NCBI GenBank assembly: GCA_044228285.1
Contig: JBGAVD010000001.1
Coordinates: 434,001-498,000, forward strand
Direction: 5' to 3'
Length of the DNA: 64,000 nt
DNA from: JBBATK01 sp044228285
GTDB taxonomy: Bacteria; Bacteroidota; Ignavibacteria; Kapaibacteriales; NICIL-2
This document shows, in pieces, positions 34,209 through 44,000 of this stretch. Under the pieces are notes generated by a model. That model had not been told where the DNA came from. It made no database searches and saw only the letters and a list, made by a program, of their open reading frames with translations. The position numbers and the translations under genes were made by a program. Position 1 is the stretch's first letter, and the number at the start of each line of letters is the position of its first letter.

Positions 34209-35606
34209 ATGTCGCTATTGACTGAATATCTGCAAGCGCTCTTTCCAGAGGAAAAGCAAAGTCTGCATACACTTCAGCTGAGTCAACGCGAAAAAGAGGT
34301 GCTGAAGATATTGTCGGACTACGATGAGAGTTCGCATGAGCACCAGCGAACTGCGCACGGGATTTCTTCAGGCAACTGGGACAAAGTTCAGTCGATTTTG
34401 ATACGAAAGCTCTATGATGCCTTGGTGCCAGAAGGCGCTGAGAAGTTGATACACCATCTTGCCAGTCGATACACGCTCACGAAGCACGTTATGAAAGAAC
34501 TGCAGTACCAACACAGAGTGTTGGTGCCCAGCTTCAGTGCCAATCGGAAGGCGACTTACTATAGAATCCTTCTTGATACATTCCTTAGTATGTCGGTTTA
34601 TGCAACCAATGAACGCTTGTTGATCAAGCTTCTAAGGTACTATCTTTCAGCATTACCGAAAGCGCAGCGTGCATCGCAAACGAGTCTGTACACGTCACTG
34701 ATACGAAGTGCGCGAATCTCGATTTTGGCCAGTCAGATGCACCTACAAAAGGGGAGGGAGGACAAGAAGCTCGAGAAAGAGTTGCTGCGTGAATACGAGA
34801 ATTCGTGTCTTTGTACTTCAAAAGTTGCACAGGTTTTCGCTGACCTTGCCTTGTATGACTACTATGCTGCGATCGAGTCGCCTGCGCAACTCCATCACAT
34901 TAGCAGAGCGAAGAGTGTGTCTGACTCAATGGATGATATAAACAAACTGAAACGACAACAGATACACACAAAACTTGCCACTTCATTGTATCAGCAATCC
35001 AGTGATTTTGAAGGGGCGTACCGCGAGTATGAGTCGCTCTTTGTGCGCTTTCCAGAAGCACTGAATAACATCTATCCTGTCGCTAAGTACATCCAAGTTT
35101 GTCTCATTTTGTCGCGCATGCAGGAAGCAAAAAGTATGCTTGATCGCACCTTCAAGAAGCTCTTGAACCATGAGAAGCACGTGGTGGCAGCTATTGCAGC
35201 CCTGAACTATGCGAAGTTCTACACCATGACGCATGACTACGACAATGCTCTCGTAACAATCCAGAAGGGGATGGGTTTACTCAAGCGACAGCTCTATGTT
35301 CAATACGAAATAGAGCTGAGAAATTTGCAAACTGCAGTTCTCGTGCTCCGCGGTGATTCTGAGTCTGCGCTCACAGCGATCGATCGAAACCTACGTTACC
35401 TACGAGACAAAGGCTTTAAGTCGTCAAACTCAGATCTAGGTGAGTTCTATACGGTGCTAAGAATGTTCCTCCTCCAACCTGAGAAAGTGCATTCAGACCA
35501 GCCGACGCAGCGTATTCTGGAAAAGTGGAGTCAAGGCATCTATAACATTTATGGTGCGTTGCTGAAGTTTATCGTCACGGGCAAGGCACACAAGAGATCA
35601 TCGTAA
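34209..35606 (+). CDS. alpha-helical TPR-like repeat protein, 465 aa
   Basis: The protein is almost wholly helical with no signal peptide. Helical pairs resembling TPR/SEL1 repeats are seen from about 210 onward: AQVFADLALYDYYAAIESP, HTKLATSLYQQSSDFEGAYREY, AIAALNYAKFYTMTHDYDNAL and LRNLQTAVLVLRGDSESAL. The N-terminal 80 residues (SLLTEYLQALFPEEKQSLHT, LSQREKEVLKILSDYDES) could be a separate helical domain. It is presumably a cytosolic scaffold. I know of similar uncharacterised proteins in this bacterial group but cannot name the family. Repeat fragment I lies shortly after its stop. Confidence 0.7.
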   Translation: MSLLTEYLQALFPEEKQSLHTLQLSQREKEVLKILSDYDESSHEHQRTAHGISSGNWDKVQSILIRKLYDALVPEGAEKLIHHLASRYTLTKHVMKELQYQHRVLVPSFSANRKATYYRILLDTFLSMSVYATNERLLIKLLRYYLSALPKAQRASQTSLYTSLIRSARISILASQMHLQKGREDKKLEKELLREYENSCLCTSKVAQVFADLALYDYYAAIESPAQLHHISRAKSVSDSMDDINKLKRQQIHTKLATSLYQQSSDFEGAYREYESLFVRFPEALNNIYPVAKYIQVCLILSRMQEAKSMLDRTFKKLLNHEKHVVAAIAALNYAKFYTMTHDYDNALVTIQKGMGLLKRQLYVQYEIELRNLQTAVLVLRGDSESALTAIDRNLRYLRDKGFKSSNSDLGEFYTVLRMFLLQPEKVHSDQPTQRILEKWSQGIYNIYGALLKFIVTGKAHKRSS

Positions 35607-35620
35607 ATGGTACACCGTGA

Positions 35621-35686
35621 ACACACCGATGCCAGCTCGGATACTACGCCTTCACCAGACTAGGCTATCAGCTCTACGAAAGAGCT
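35621..35686 (+). repeat. ~110-bp dispersed repeat, partial copy I
   Basis: Left half only: ACACACCGATGCCAGCTCGG, CGCCTTCACCAGACTAGGC, TATCAGCTCTACGAAAGAGCT, most like copy F. It begins within 20 bp of the stop codon at 35606. Confidence 0.55.
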
Positions 35687-36104
35687 GGTGCGGTTGTTCG
35701 GAGCAAAGGTGTGTTCTCCAGTTCGGAGTTGCAATGGAGAGAGCTTTTGTTAGTAACACCCCATAACTCAGCCGAAGCTAAGGTGCCCCAAAAAGCTATT
35801 GTGTAGTAAGCCAGGGTGCAACCCTGGGTTGACGAAAAATCATCTGCTCATCAGACTGGAGCACTTTTAACGATTCGCGTTTGATCAAAGATTGCGCGCA
35901 TTGGGCTTTCGTCTTTCTCTAGCGGAGAGACTGATGGACGACATGAATCTCCCTGGCAGAGTGTGCATCATTATTACTTATAGGCGAGTGGCTGGTGAAG
36001 GCATGCGTAGGTCAGTATGAACGCTGACGCGACCGAATGTTCTGCAGAGCTATGTCCAATGCAACACATGACGTATTCTCGAGTTCATTGCGTTGTACAT
36101 ATGT
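35687..36104. other. intergenic stretch with small palindrome
   Basis: No gene. A 17-base palindrome, CCAGGGT-GCA-ACCCTGG, is at 35811-35827, followed by TTGACG and AAAAATC. It could be a weak terminator or a repeat relic. Confidence 0.35.
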
Positions 36105-36539
36105 TCAAGACAGATCGTAACTAAAGTCGTTAAACGTTTCTCCAGATCTTAGTCCACCGGTAGCGGTGAACAGTGCTTGACCTTCCACATTGTCGGTCGC
36201 TGTGCCCAACCAAAGCTCCACAACAGAATCTCGTTTGAGTAGCTCACACATCGTTTTCATGAGCAGGCGTCCAGCTCCCTTGCGACGATGTTCGTGACGG
36301 ACTTCTATGTCATACAGATATGCGAGAAAGTCTGGACTGTACAAAGAAGGGAAGCGGTAAGCGAGTGCGTAGGCGATGACTTCTTTCTCCACGCTTAGGG
36401 CTAAAAGATAGGTTCTGTCATCGCTTAGCAAGGTTTGTAGATGACTTGCCGACGGCTTCTGCGCATCTGTGGTTAGTAGTGTTTCAACGATAGCGTTGAG
36501 AACATCTGTATTCTTGGCTGTGACTCTCTGTACTTTCAT
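36105..36539 (-). CDS. GNAT-family N-acetyltransferase, AAC(3)-I-like, 144 aa
   Basis: A short acetyltransferase with the acetyl-CoA-binding motif A at about 84-105 (VRHEHRRKGAGRLLMKTMCE; R/Q-x-x-G-x-G/A type pyrophosphate loop RRKGAG) preceded by LYDIEV on strand beta4. A motif B-like end follows (ALFTATGGLRSG). The phrase YALAYRFPSLYSPDFLAYLY, leading into YDIEV, resembles the AAC(3)-I branch, but substrate prediction within GNAT is unreliable. It is a single minus-strand gene divergent from a small membrane protein gene 160 bp away. Confidence 0.8.
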   Translation of the reverse strand: MKVQRVTAKNTDVLNAIVETLLTTDAQKPSASHLQTLLSDDRTYLLALSVEKEVIAYALAYRFPSLYSPDFLAYLYDIEVRHEHRRKGAGRLLMKTMCELLKRDSVVELWLGTATDNVEGQALFTATGGLRSGETFNDFSYDLS

Positions 36540-36701
36540 ATTGCACTTTCATATTGCACTTTTATAGAAAACCATGGTGTTACGTCTTTTGGTAAGGCTC
36601 GCGACGCATGAGCGCATGTATTGAGATTAATGATCACAATCATATATTGTCTGTTGTTACCCCCAAGGGCGACCTAGACCTAGAACCTTCCTCCCACACC
36701 T

Positions 36702-36926
36702 ATGGCAAAGCCCAGTTCACAACTTATCTCAACAAGCACTATCGGAGCCCAAGCTTGGCGATTGCTGGTTGAGTACAAAGCACTACACATTGCCAATGCT
36801 CTGCTACTAATTGCAGCCCTCGCCATCGACACCTCAGCGTGGTTTCGAATACCACCCTTCTTCGTTTTCCTCGTGCCTTATAGCTGCTTTGCGCTGGGTT
36901 GGTGGCTGGGAAAACGCGGACAATAA
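36702..36926 (+). CDS. small membrane protein with two helices, 74 aa
   Basis: Two hydrophobic segments, about 29-46 (HIANALLLIAALAIDTSAW) and 50-68 (PPFFVFLVPYSCFALGWW), follow a polar N-terminus. The protein ends GKRGQ. The start codon follows a C-rich leader. The composition is convincing for a membrane protein, but it is short and I recognise no family. Confidence 0.45.
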   Translation: MAKPSSQLISTSTIGAQAWRLLVEYKALHIANALLLIAALAIDTSAWFRIPPFFVFLVPYSCFALGWWLGKRGQ

Positions 36927-37340
36927 ATTCCCCCTAACCTCAGTATCAAGCTATATCCCTCTATCGTAGGACATCGTCCAAGCAAGCGTACGTAGCACTT
37001 CGTTGTAGTATTATCAAGCACTTAGTGCTGCTCGGACACGCTTCCGAAATGCTCATCTAATGGGGGGGTGACTAGCCGCTACTAATCCGTTCTCCCTGGT
37101 TTGATTGATTAAGCCAGACACATAAGCACCAAAGTTGCGGTGAAGTGTCGCACGCATGTTTCTGGTGTTGAGAGAGGACCAGTTCCCGTCGCCGAATAGT
37201 CGTTCAACACATATGATTACGATTTAGAATTTCCAGCAGATGCTCATGACCATGCTGCTACTTCGTAGCAGCTTTACCCGTCGAACTCTTCTTTCTGAAA
37301 GTCAGAGCTAGCCGCACAATAGTTTGTGCTTCATGAAGTA
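36927..37340. other. intergenic stretch, nothing recognised
   Basis: No protein-like frame and no clear structure. Both flanking genes end here (convergent), so terminators are expected, but no strong hairpin with a T-run is evident. Confidence 0.25.
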
Positions 37341-37733
37341 CTAGGCTGTAGTTGGCTGGATAAGATCCCAGAGATTTCCATAGAGATCCTCGAAAACGGC
37401 AACGCGTCCAAAATCTTCATCGGATGGACCGCGAATTATGTTGACCTTGTGAGTGCTAAGTCGTTGAAAATAGGTGTCGAAATCATCAACGTGCAGGAAG
37501 AAGAAGACTCGTCCGCCTGTTTGATTGCCAATGCGACTTTGCTGTTCCTCATTAACTGCTTTTGCCAGTAGGAGAGAGCAGGCAGAGCCTGGTGGACGCA
37601 CAATAACCCAACGCTTCGTTTCCGAACGTTGGGTGTCTTCAACAAGATCAAAACCCAGGACTTCAGTATAGTATTTGATGGCGCGATCATAGTCGTCTAT
37701 AAGCACTGCGATTTGAAAGAGATGAAAGGTCAT
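37341..37733 (-). CDS. VOC-superfamily (glyoxalase/bleomycin-resistance-like) protein, 130 aa
   Basis: The two beta-alpha-beta-beta-beta modules are visible. The first is FQIAVLIDDYDRAIKYYTEV with LGFDLVEDTQR and a KRWVIVRPP strand. The second is GGRVFFFLHVDDFDTYFQRL, then DEDFGRVAVFEDLYGNLWDLIQ. The end F-x-D-x-x-G-N-x-W-D-L is the usual metal-site signature of this superfamily (Glu of VFEDLYGN). The substrate cannot be predicted; many members are lyases or dioxygenases of unknown role. Stand-alone gene. Confidence 0.85.
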   Translation of the reverse strand: MTFHLFQIAVLIDDYDRAIKYYTEVLGFDLVEDTQRSETKRWVIVRPPGSACSLLLAKAVNEEQQSRIGNQTGGRVFFFLHVDDFDTYFQRLSTHKVNIIRGPSDEDFGRVAVFEDLYGNLWDLIQPTTA

Positions 37734-38269
37734 TTGTTCTCGTTGATACTGGTTACTGTCGTTTGTTAGTACTGAGGTTATTGCTAGTCTGACCCGCCGA
37801 GTGCGCGGTCCTTAGGCTCGCTCTGAGCTCTATTATTTACAAGGGCTTAGAGATTTGTACCTTTCAGTTCATGAGCAATCTAGCAATACGGATCTAAACC
37901 TGATGTAGAGAGGTTGGTGCGGCGATTCGGAGCGGAGGTTAACAGATCCATGAATTAAAAGACATCATAGTCCGAGATTTCCTTCGAAATGCTTACTTTT
38001 GCATACGATCAAAGTCCATAGTTGCGCAACAGCTTAGAGCAGTTGCCCGCTGTGGCTAGTTGATTGCAAGCATTTGCAAGTAGTGGTCTTATCGCAGCTC
38101 TGCACTGAGCTGTGATTCGAGAATGCTGAGCAGCCAAAAGCGGTGCTTGTTGATCGATCGTAGCTGAGACTCTAGCTTGAGGGAGCAAGAGCGTCACGTA
38201 CTGACATTGATTGAGCAGACTCTGCAAGTGTGCGGACGCCGAAGGCGGCGCACGTTGATAACAAAACTC
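37734..38269. other. intergenic stretch between divergent genes
   Basis: No gene. GTTGGTGCGGCGATTCGGAGC at 37912-37932 resembles GCTGGTGCGGTTGTTCGGAGC at 35684-35704, a second, short dispersed similarity. The frame of the next gene is open from 38177 (TTG) but the conserved start is at 38270. Confidence 0.3.
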
Positions 38270-39700
38270 ATGAACGAGATACCAACATACCATCCAAAGC
38301 ACACGATTCGAATTGTGACAGCGGCTTCGTTGTTTGACGGGCATGATGCGGCCATTAACATCATGCGTCGTATCATTCAATCAAGCGGTGCGGAGGTGAT
38401 TCACTTAGGACACAATCGCTCGGTGCGTGAGGTGGTGGACTGTGCTATTCAAGAGGATGTGCAGGCTATTGCCATGACGAGCTATCAGGGCGGTCACGTT
38501 GAGTATTTCAAATACATGTATGATCTTTTGGCGGAGGCTGGTGCTTCGCACATCAAGATTTTTGCAGGCGGTGGAGGTACCATTTTACCTACGGAGATAG
38601 CCGAGCTGCATGCCTATGGCATTGCTCGAGTGTACTCGCCGGATGATGGACGTGAAATGGGATTGCAGGGCATGATCAACGATCTGCTTTCGCAGAGTGA
38701 TTTTGAGTGTCCAACCACACGTCGCGCCCAACTCGTCGACGAAGTGCGTGCTCGCGAACCTTTAGCTCTAGCTCAGGCTATCAGCATGATTGAGCGTGGC
38801 GAGAGCAGCGCGGAGTTCTGGCAGGAGCAGCTTGCCAGCTCAGCGCATAGCGGCTGCGTTCTTGGTATCACGGGAACCGGTGGAGCAGGGAAGTCGTCGT
38901 TAACCGATGAGTTAGTACGACGTTTTCTCGAGGACTTCAGCGACAAAACCATAGCAATTATCTCGGTTGATCCAAGTAAGCGTAAAACTGGTGGTGCGTT
39001 GTTGGGCGATCGTATTCGCATGAATGCTGTGAGCAATAGTCGCGTGTACATGCGCTCCTTTGCTACCCGAGAAGCCAATGTGGCTCTGAACAAGAACGTG
39101 CGAGCAGCGCTGGATGTTTTGCGAGTAGCCAACTTTGATCTGATTATAGTGGAAACCGCTGGTATCGGACAGAGCGATTCGCAGATTACCGAGGTTGCTG
39201 ATTTGTCGATGTATGTCATGACACCTGAGTATGGTGCTGCGACACAGCTTGAGAAGATCGATATGATCGACTACGCCGATATCATCGCTTTGAACAAGTT
39301 CGACAAGCGTGGAGCGATGGATGCTTTGCGCGACGTGAAGAAACAAGTGCAGCGTTCACGCGGGCTGTGGGAGACCAAGATTGATGAAATGCCCGTATTT
39401 GGCAGCATTGCTTCGCAGTTCAACGATCCAGGAACGAACGCACTGTACAGGGCTATACTTCAGCTTTTGAACAAGGCGCGAAATATTGGGTGGGAATCGG
39501 CAATTGCACATAGCGACGAGATGAGTGAGAAGCGATATGTAATTCCGCCAGAGCGTACAAGGTATTTGTCCGAGATTGTGGATGAGAATCGGCGCTACGA
39601 TAGCTTGACCCAGAAAGAAATGGAAACTGCCCGCAAACTCTATCAGTTGAAGGGTAGTATTGAAGTATTAGAAAGTGTGAAGAGTCGGGCAGATGCCTAA
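38270..39700 (+). CDS. IcmF-type B12-binding plus G-protein chaperone protein lacking the mutase domain, 476 aa
   Basis: The N-terminal ~140 residues form a cobalamin-binding domain: LFDGHDAAINIMRRII with His25, HLGHNRSV, and FAGGGGTILP. A MeaB/ArgK-like GTPase follows with P-loop GTGGAGKS (202-209), VDPSKRKTGGALLGDRIRMN (232-251), VETAGIGQSD, and NKFD (342-345). The last ~50 residues (VIPPERTRYLSEIVDENRRY) match the linker that in IcmF leads into the large mutase subunit, but the gene stops there. IcmF proteins (isobutyryl-CoA or related acyl-CoA mutases) are ~1100 residues. Either the mutase is encoded elsewhere as a separate subunit or this is a truncated relic. ATG 38270 matches the family start; upstream TTG 38177 adds a basic leader. 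Confidence 0.85.
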   Translation: MNEIPTYHPKHTIRIVTAASLFDGHDAAINIMRRIIQSSGAEVIHLGHNRSVREVVDCAIQEDVQAIAMTSYQGGHVEYFKYMYDLLAEAGASHIKIFAGGGGTILPTEIAELHAYGIARVYSPDDGREMGLQGMINDLLSQSDFECPTTRRAQLVDEVRAREPLALAQAISMIERGESSAEFWQEQLASSAHSGCVLGITGTGGAGKSSLTDELVRRFLEDFSDKTIAIISVDPSKRKTGGALLGDRIRMNAVSNSRVYMRSFATREANVALNKNVRAALDVLRVANFDLIIVETAGIGQSDSQITEVADLSMYVMTPEYGAATQLEKIDMIDYADIIALNKFDKRGAMDALRDVKKQVQRSRGLWETKIDEMPVFGSIASQFNDPGTNALYRAILQLLNKARNIGWESAIAHSDEMSEKRYVIPPERTRYLSEIVDENRRYDSLTQKEMETARKLYQLKGSIEVLESVKSRADA

Positions 39701-39746
39701 GGCTCAGCTTGAACTTTTCTTGTGCTGTCAACGGTGAGAGCATTGC

Positions 39747-40307
39747 ATGGCAACACGTAGAAATATCCAAGCAGTTCTGAGTCTGCGACTCGTTCTTTTG
39801 GTCGTCTTGGTACTAGCGCAAAGCTGTGCGAATTCCGTACGTTTTAGTTCTTTGAAACAGCAGCAGTGGAGAGCGGAGGACAAAGCAGAAGAGTTTGTCT
39901 TTCCCTCGATGCAGGAGCTTAGCGAGCAACAGCGTTGTCTGCTTTCACAGGCGCGTTCGTTGATTGGTACGCCCTATTGCTTTGGCGGGAGCGGATCAGA
40001 GTGTTACGACTGTTCAGGTTTTGTCTCAGAAGTCTATCGCCGTTGCGGAATAACAGTAGCACGCACATCGAAGGATATGTCGTTAGCAACCCTACGAAGG
40101 CGCACAGGAGTTTCCGATGCCAAAGTAGGTGATCTGGTTTTCTTCAGCACAGATGGGCGGGGTGGTGTATCGCACGTTGGGATGTATTCTGGGGGCGGAA
40201 CAATGATTCACGCGTCAACAAGTTTAGGTGTGCGAGTGGAGCAACTGAGTAGCGAGTATTATGCCTCACGCTTGCTTTTTATAGGTAGCGTTTTGGCAGA
40301 TCGTTAA
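39747..40307 (+). CDS. NlpC/P60 family cell-wall endopeptidase, lipoprotein-like, 186 aa
   Basis: An N-terminal signal (LVLLVVLVLAQSC, candidate lipid Cys27) is followed by a linker and the NlpC/P60 domain. Catalytic residues are Cys89 in ECYDCSGFVSEVY, His143 in GGVSHVGMYSGGG and His155 in GTMIHAST. Members cleave peptide stems of peptidoglycan (gamma-D-Glu-diaminopimelate bonds) in the periplasm. The lipobox is imperfect, so anchoring is uncertain. It starts 46 bp after the IcmF-like gene, so read-through is possible, though the functions are unrelated. Confidence 0.88.
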   Translation: MATRRNIQAVLSLRLVLLVVLVLAQSCANSVRFSSLKQQQWRAEDKAEEFVFPSMQELSEQQRCLLSQARSLIGTPYCFGGSGSECYDCSGFVSEVYRRCGITVARTSKDMSLATLRRRTGVSDAKVGDLVFFSTDGRGGVSHVGMYSGGGTMIHASTSLGVRVEQLSSEYYASRLLFIGSVLADR

Positions 40308-40338
40308 GTAAACGAGGGCAATGTTACTCTGTGAAATC

Positions 40339-40360
40339 AATGTGAATTAATGTTCACATT
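40339..40360. promoter_or_regulatory. perfect 8-bp inverted repeat AATGTGAA-N6-TTCACATT
   Basis: Arms AATGTGAA (40339-40346) and TTCACATT (40353-40360) with a 6-base centre. The TGTGA/TCACA half-sites recall CRP/FNR-family operators, but the spacing between half-sites is 8 rather than 6. It lies 32 bp after the NlpC/P60 gene. Confidence 0.4.
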
Positions 40361-40564
40361 GAACAGTAGAGTCAAAATAGAGCTCGATTTATTTTTTCTG
40401 TGAACGCCACCCCTTTATCTTGACGGAAGTGACCCTAAACCTGGGAGCCTAATTATGATCGTGTTTTCAGCGCAGCTGCTATGATCATGATTTGAAAGAA
40501 GATAACAGTGGAGTTGGTTGCAAATCTTGAGTTGTTCTTGTTTGCATCTCAAAGAATAGACTTA

Positions 40565-40585
40565 TGTGTGACATAATGTCGCACA
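40565..40585. promoter_or_regulatory. near-perfect palindrome TGTGTGACAT-A-ATGTCGCACA
   Basis: A 21-base dyad with one mismatch, placed 435 bp before the start of the first giant gene. A transcription-factor site is possible; no regulator is encoded nearby to connect with it. Confidence 0.4.
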
Positions 40586-41006
40586 AAAGCGAATTCATAA
40601 ATGCAACTTGAGCTCACTGGATCTCAGCCCTTCAAGCTTGCATTGAGAGGCTTGAAACAGGAGCGGAGATCGGAGTACTGAGCAATTGTCGTTTGACCCT
40701 GGATGCACTGTTTTCTGGGGCTACAAAGGCAGTCGCTAGAACGTGTAGGGCTCAGAATTTCGCTAGAAACGCATCTATGGAGAAAAAGTACTATTGTCAA
40801 GAATCAGATGAGCAGTTCAAAGAGTTATTGCATAGTTACCATTCCAGCAGAGTTCAGCTGAAGTTAGCGGGGCGGACGCTAAGTAGTTACCATGCACGAT
40901 GCTTAGAAGGATCAAGTGGGCAGTAACATTGAGGTAATACTGCACGAACTATTGATAACATACCTATTCAGAGAACGAAAATTATTAAGCATCACTTTCA
41001 CCTTAT

Positions 41007-41012
41007 AAGGAG
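41007..41012 (+). promoter_or_regulatory. strong Shine-Dalgarno AAGGAG
   Basis: AAGGAG lies 7 bases before the ATG at 41020. The three paralogues have the equivalents AAGAGG (48377-48382), AAGAGG (54137-54142) and AGGGAG. Most other genes in the window lack such sites, which suggests that this family is strongly translated. Confidence 0.65.
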
Positions 41013-41019
41013 TTTTTAT

Positions 41020-44000
41020 ATGAATGTATTTACCAAGCATCTGCGAGAACGTATGCTTGCAGTTGTTTTTTTATTGGCACTGGCTATGGGGCTGGGCACA
41101 ACATCGGCAGAGGCGCAATTGTGCACCTCGTCATGTTTCCCAACCTTCTATTACGGTTGCATGTCGATTGACGAGTTTACCGTGAATGGTGACTATTACT
41201 CCAATTACTCATGTGGATCATCCGACGTTGGAACCACCAGTGACAATACTGGAAAGAGTTTTGATGTTATGCCTGGTTCGACAGTCAACTGGGATATGGT
41301 TGCGGGAGATTACTATGGTAGCTACTATGATGGTTACTATTTGATCTTTGTTGATTGGAACAATAACAACAACTGGACAAAAGTTTCCCCAGATTACTGG
41401 GACAACTACATGTACTACGGAACGAGTGGCAGTTTTGACGTTCCAGCCAATGTTTCGGCTGGTCCAAAGCGTATGCGCGTCATGTTCCACTACTACTACT
41501 ACTATGACTATTACTTCAGCTCAGCGGACCAAGTAAACCCATGTTTGCAACAAAGCGGTTCACTTCCAGGTTACGGTGACTGTAAGGACTTCACTCTGAA
41601 CGTTGGATATGCGAACGATTGCGCATTAAACTATGTAAGCACCTCGACAGCGCCTCCATTTGCACCAGGTGCAAACAACATCATTGCGAACATCACCAAC
41701 AACGGTTTGACTGCAATGACCAGCGCGGTCTTGAACTATACGATTACACCTTCAACCGGTTCGGTAATTACAGGTAGCACAACATTCTCTGGTAATTTGA
41801 CCAGCGGTTCTTCAACCAACGTTGTGATCGCCTCAGGTTACAATTTCCCAGCAGTAGGAAGTGCAACTGTTAGTGTGACAGTTACAACTGTTAACGGTGT
41901 AACTGATGGTAATACAGCGAACAACAGTGCATCAGGACTTTTTGGAGCAGGATTAAATGGAACCTATACGGTAGGTGGGTCTGGTCCAGATTTTACCAGT
42001 CTCAGCCAAGCAGCCGCTCAGCTCACAGCAGGTGGAACCATTGGTGCCGTAACTCTGAATCTTCGTCCAGGAACCTATACTGAGAATATCTACCTTGCGA
42101 ACATTCCTGGTAATACTTCTACGAAGCCAATTGTTATTCAGTCAGAAAATGGCAACAAGAACTCAGTAATCTTGCAGTTCTCAAATGTCCCTACAGCAGC
42201 GATTGCAGGAACAACATCTATTGGTGGTCTTCCAAATGTGCGCTTGAACAATGCGGACTATGTAACCTTCCGCAACTTTACCATTACTGCCCTTAACTCT
42301 GCTGCCAACTACGGCAATGCAATCGAGTTGATTGGCGCATCCGGTGGAGCTTCTGGTTGTGACAATGTCACTTTTGACAACATGGTGTTCAACGGTGCAG
42401 CAACTGCTGGTTCATCACTTGGCGACGTGTTCTTCTTGTCAGTTAACAACGGATACCATCCAAACCTAAAGGTAACCAATTGCAGTTTTGATCAATCGGG
42501 CATTCCTTTCTATCACACCTATTCCGGTTCGACCTATCCAGGTGGTGATGTGATCAGCAACAACACGTTTACTAACTTCGGCTACTATGCAATGCGTCTT
42601 GAAGGTACAACTGGCGCTACTGTTAACAGTAATGTTTGGTCTTCAACGAAGTCGACCGTTGCTGTGGGTGTCATTTTTGTAAACCACAACGGTGCATTCA
42701 ACTTCCGCAAGAATCGTATCAACATCAATGCGAACACGAGCTTTAGCGGTGTAACCTCAGGTTCACGTAGCAACTCAAGCCAGGCAGTGTTTGCGAATAA
42801 CTTTATTCGTGTTGTAAGTACGACTGCAGCGAACGGTATCAACTGTTCGTCAACAAGCAATGCAGGAATTTTCCACAATACCGTCTATGCTTCCACAACA
42901 GGTGCTGCATTTAGCTCAGCTTCGATCACAACGGTATCGAACACCAATAACATCTACATCAATGCTGGTACCGGTGTTGCAATGATCGCCGTTACAAACT
43001 TGAGCTCCAACTACAACAATTTCTTTGCTGCAGGTGTGAATCAAGCACGTTGGAATGGTACCAACTATAGCTTTGCGGCATTCAAGACTGCATCTGCTCA
43101 AGATGCTAACAGTGCAAACGTAAATGTTCCTTTCGTGGATCAGGCAAACAACGACCTCTCATTGGTTTCTGTGAACACAACGTTGTATGGCATTGGTTCA
43201 ACTTCGAACGGTACCTTTAATAGTGGTATCAAGGGAACAGTTGGCGACGATATCTTCGGAACCAGCCGTTTGACGCGTTCAGAAGTTTTCATGGGCGCTC
43301 ACCAAATCGTTCCGGTTATCAGTTTCAATCCAGCACCTCCAGCAAGTTTGATGGGTTGTGCAAACCAGACCTTGACTATTAGCGGTAATGCAACAGTTAC
43401 TGCTGGCGCTCAATTGTCATTCGTTTGGCAACGCAATGGTGCTCCACTCCTTGATGGAGTGAATGGTGTTTCGGGATCGACAACTGGCACGTTGACAATT
43501 ACAAACGCTCAGCCTTCTCTGAATGGTGGAGACTATGTATTACGTGTAAGTGCTACCGGTGGTGCAGATCCACTTGTATCCAATGTTATCTCAGTAGTGG
43601 TCAACGCACCAATCGTGATCAACGAACAACCAACTGCTCGTATCATTTGTCAAGGAAGTGAAACTTCCATGGCTGTTATTGCAAGCGGTACTATTCTTGG
43701 TTATCAATGGCAAAAAGACGGTGTGAACATTACTGGCGCAACCAGCCCAATCTTGGTAATCAGCAATGCTAGCTTCCAAATGAGCGGTAAGTATCGCGTT
43801 GTGATGTCTGGTACTTGTGGTACTACCACTCTTGCCACAGAAGATGCAGCAGTCATTGTAGCTTCGAACACCTTGATTGGTCAGCACCCACAAGTTATGG
43901 GTGCAGCGATTGGCTCAACTGGCTACCTGACCATTGACGTGAATGCAACAACTCAGCCAAACGGTTACAGCCCAACATTCCAATGGTATCAAGGCGCAAC

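Larger units (their letters stand above)
40308..41019. other. 712-bp leader region of the first giant surface-protein gene
   Basis: No convincing gene (a 77-codon frame at 40693-40926 lacks features). It contains two palindromes listed separately and a strong Shine-Dalgarno at its end, so it is probably a long regulatory region. Confidence 0.4.

Noticed and set aside
13068..35686. Classical integron attC array
   Set aside because: The repeats abut genes like attC sites, but the ends do not carry RYYYAAC/GTTRRRY core sites (the right end is GTTTCCA), and no integron integrase is visible in the window.
35811..35827. Palindrome CCAGGGT-GCA-ACCCTGG as a terminator
   Set aside because: It is 200 bp from the nearest stop codon and has no T-run directly after the stem; kept only as a note in the gap entry.
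40693..40926. 77-codon frame in the leader of paralogue 1
   Set aside because: No domain, weak start, and the surrounding leader is otherwise non-coding.
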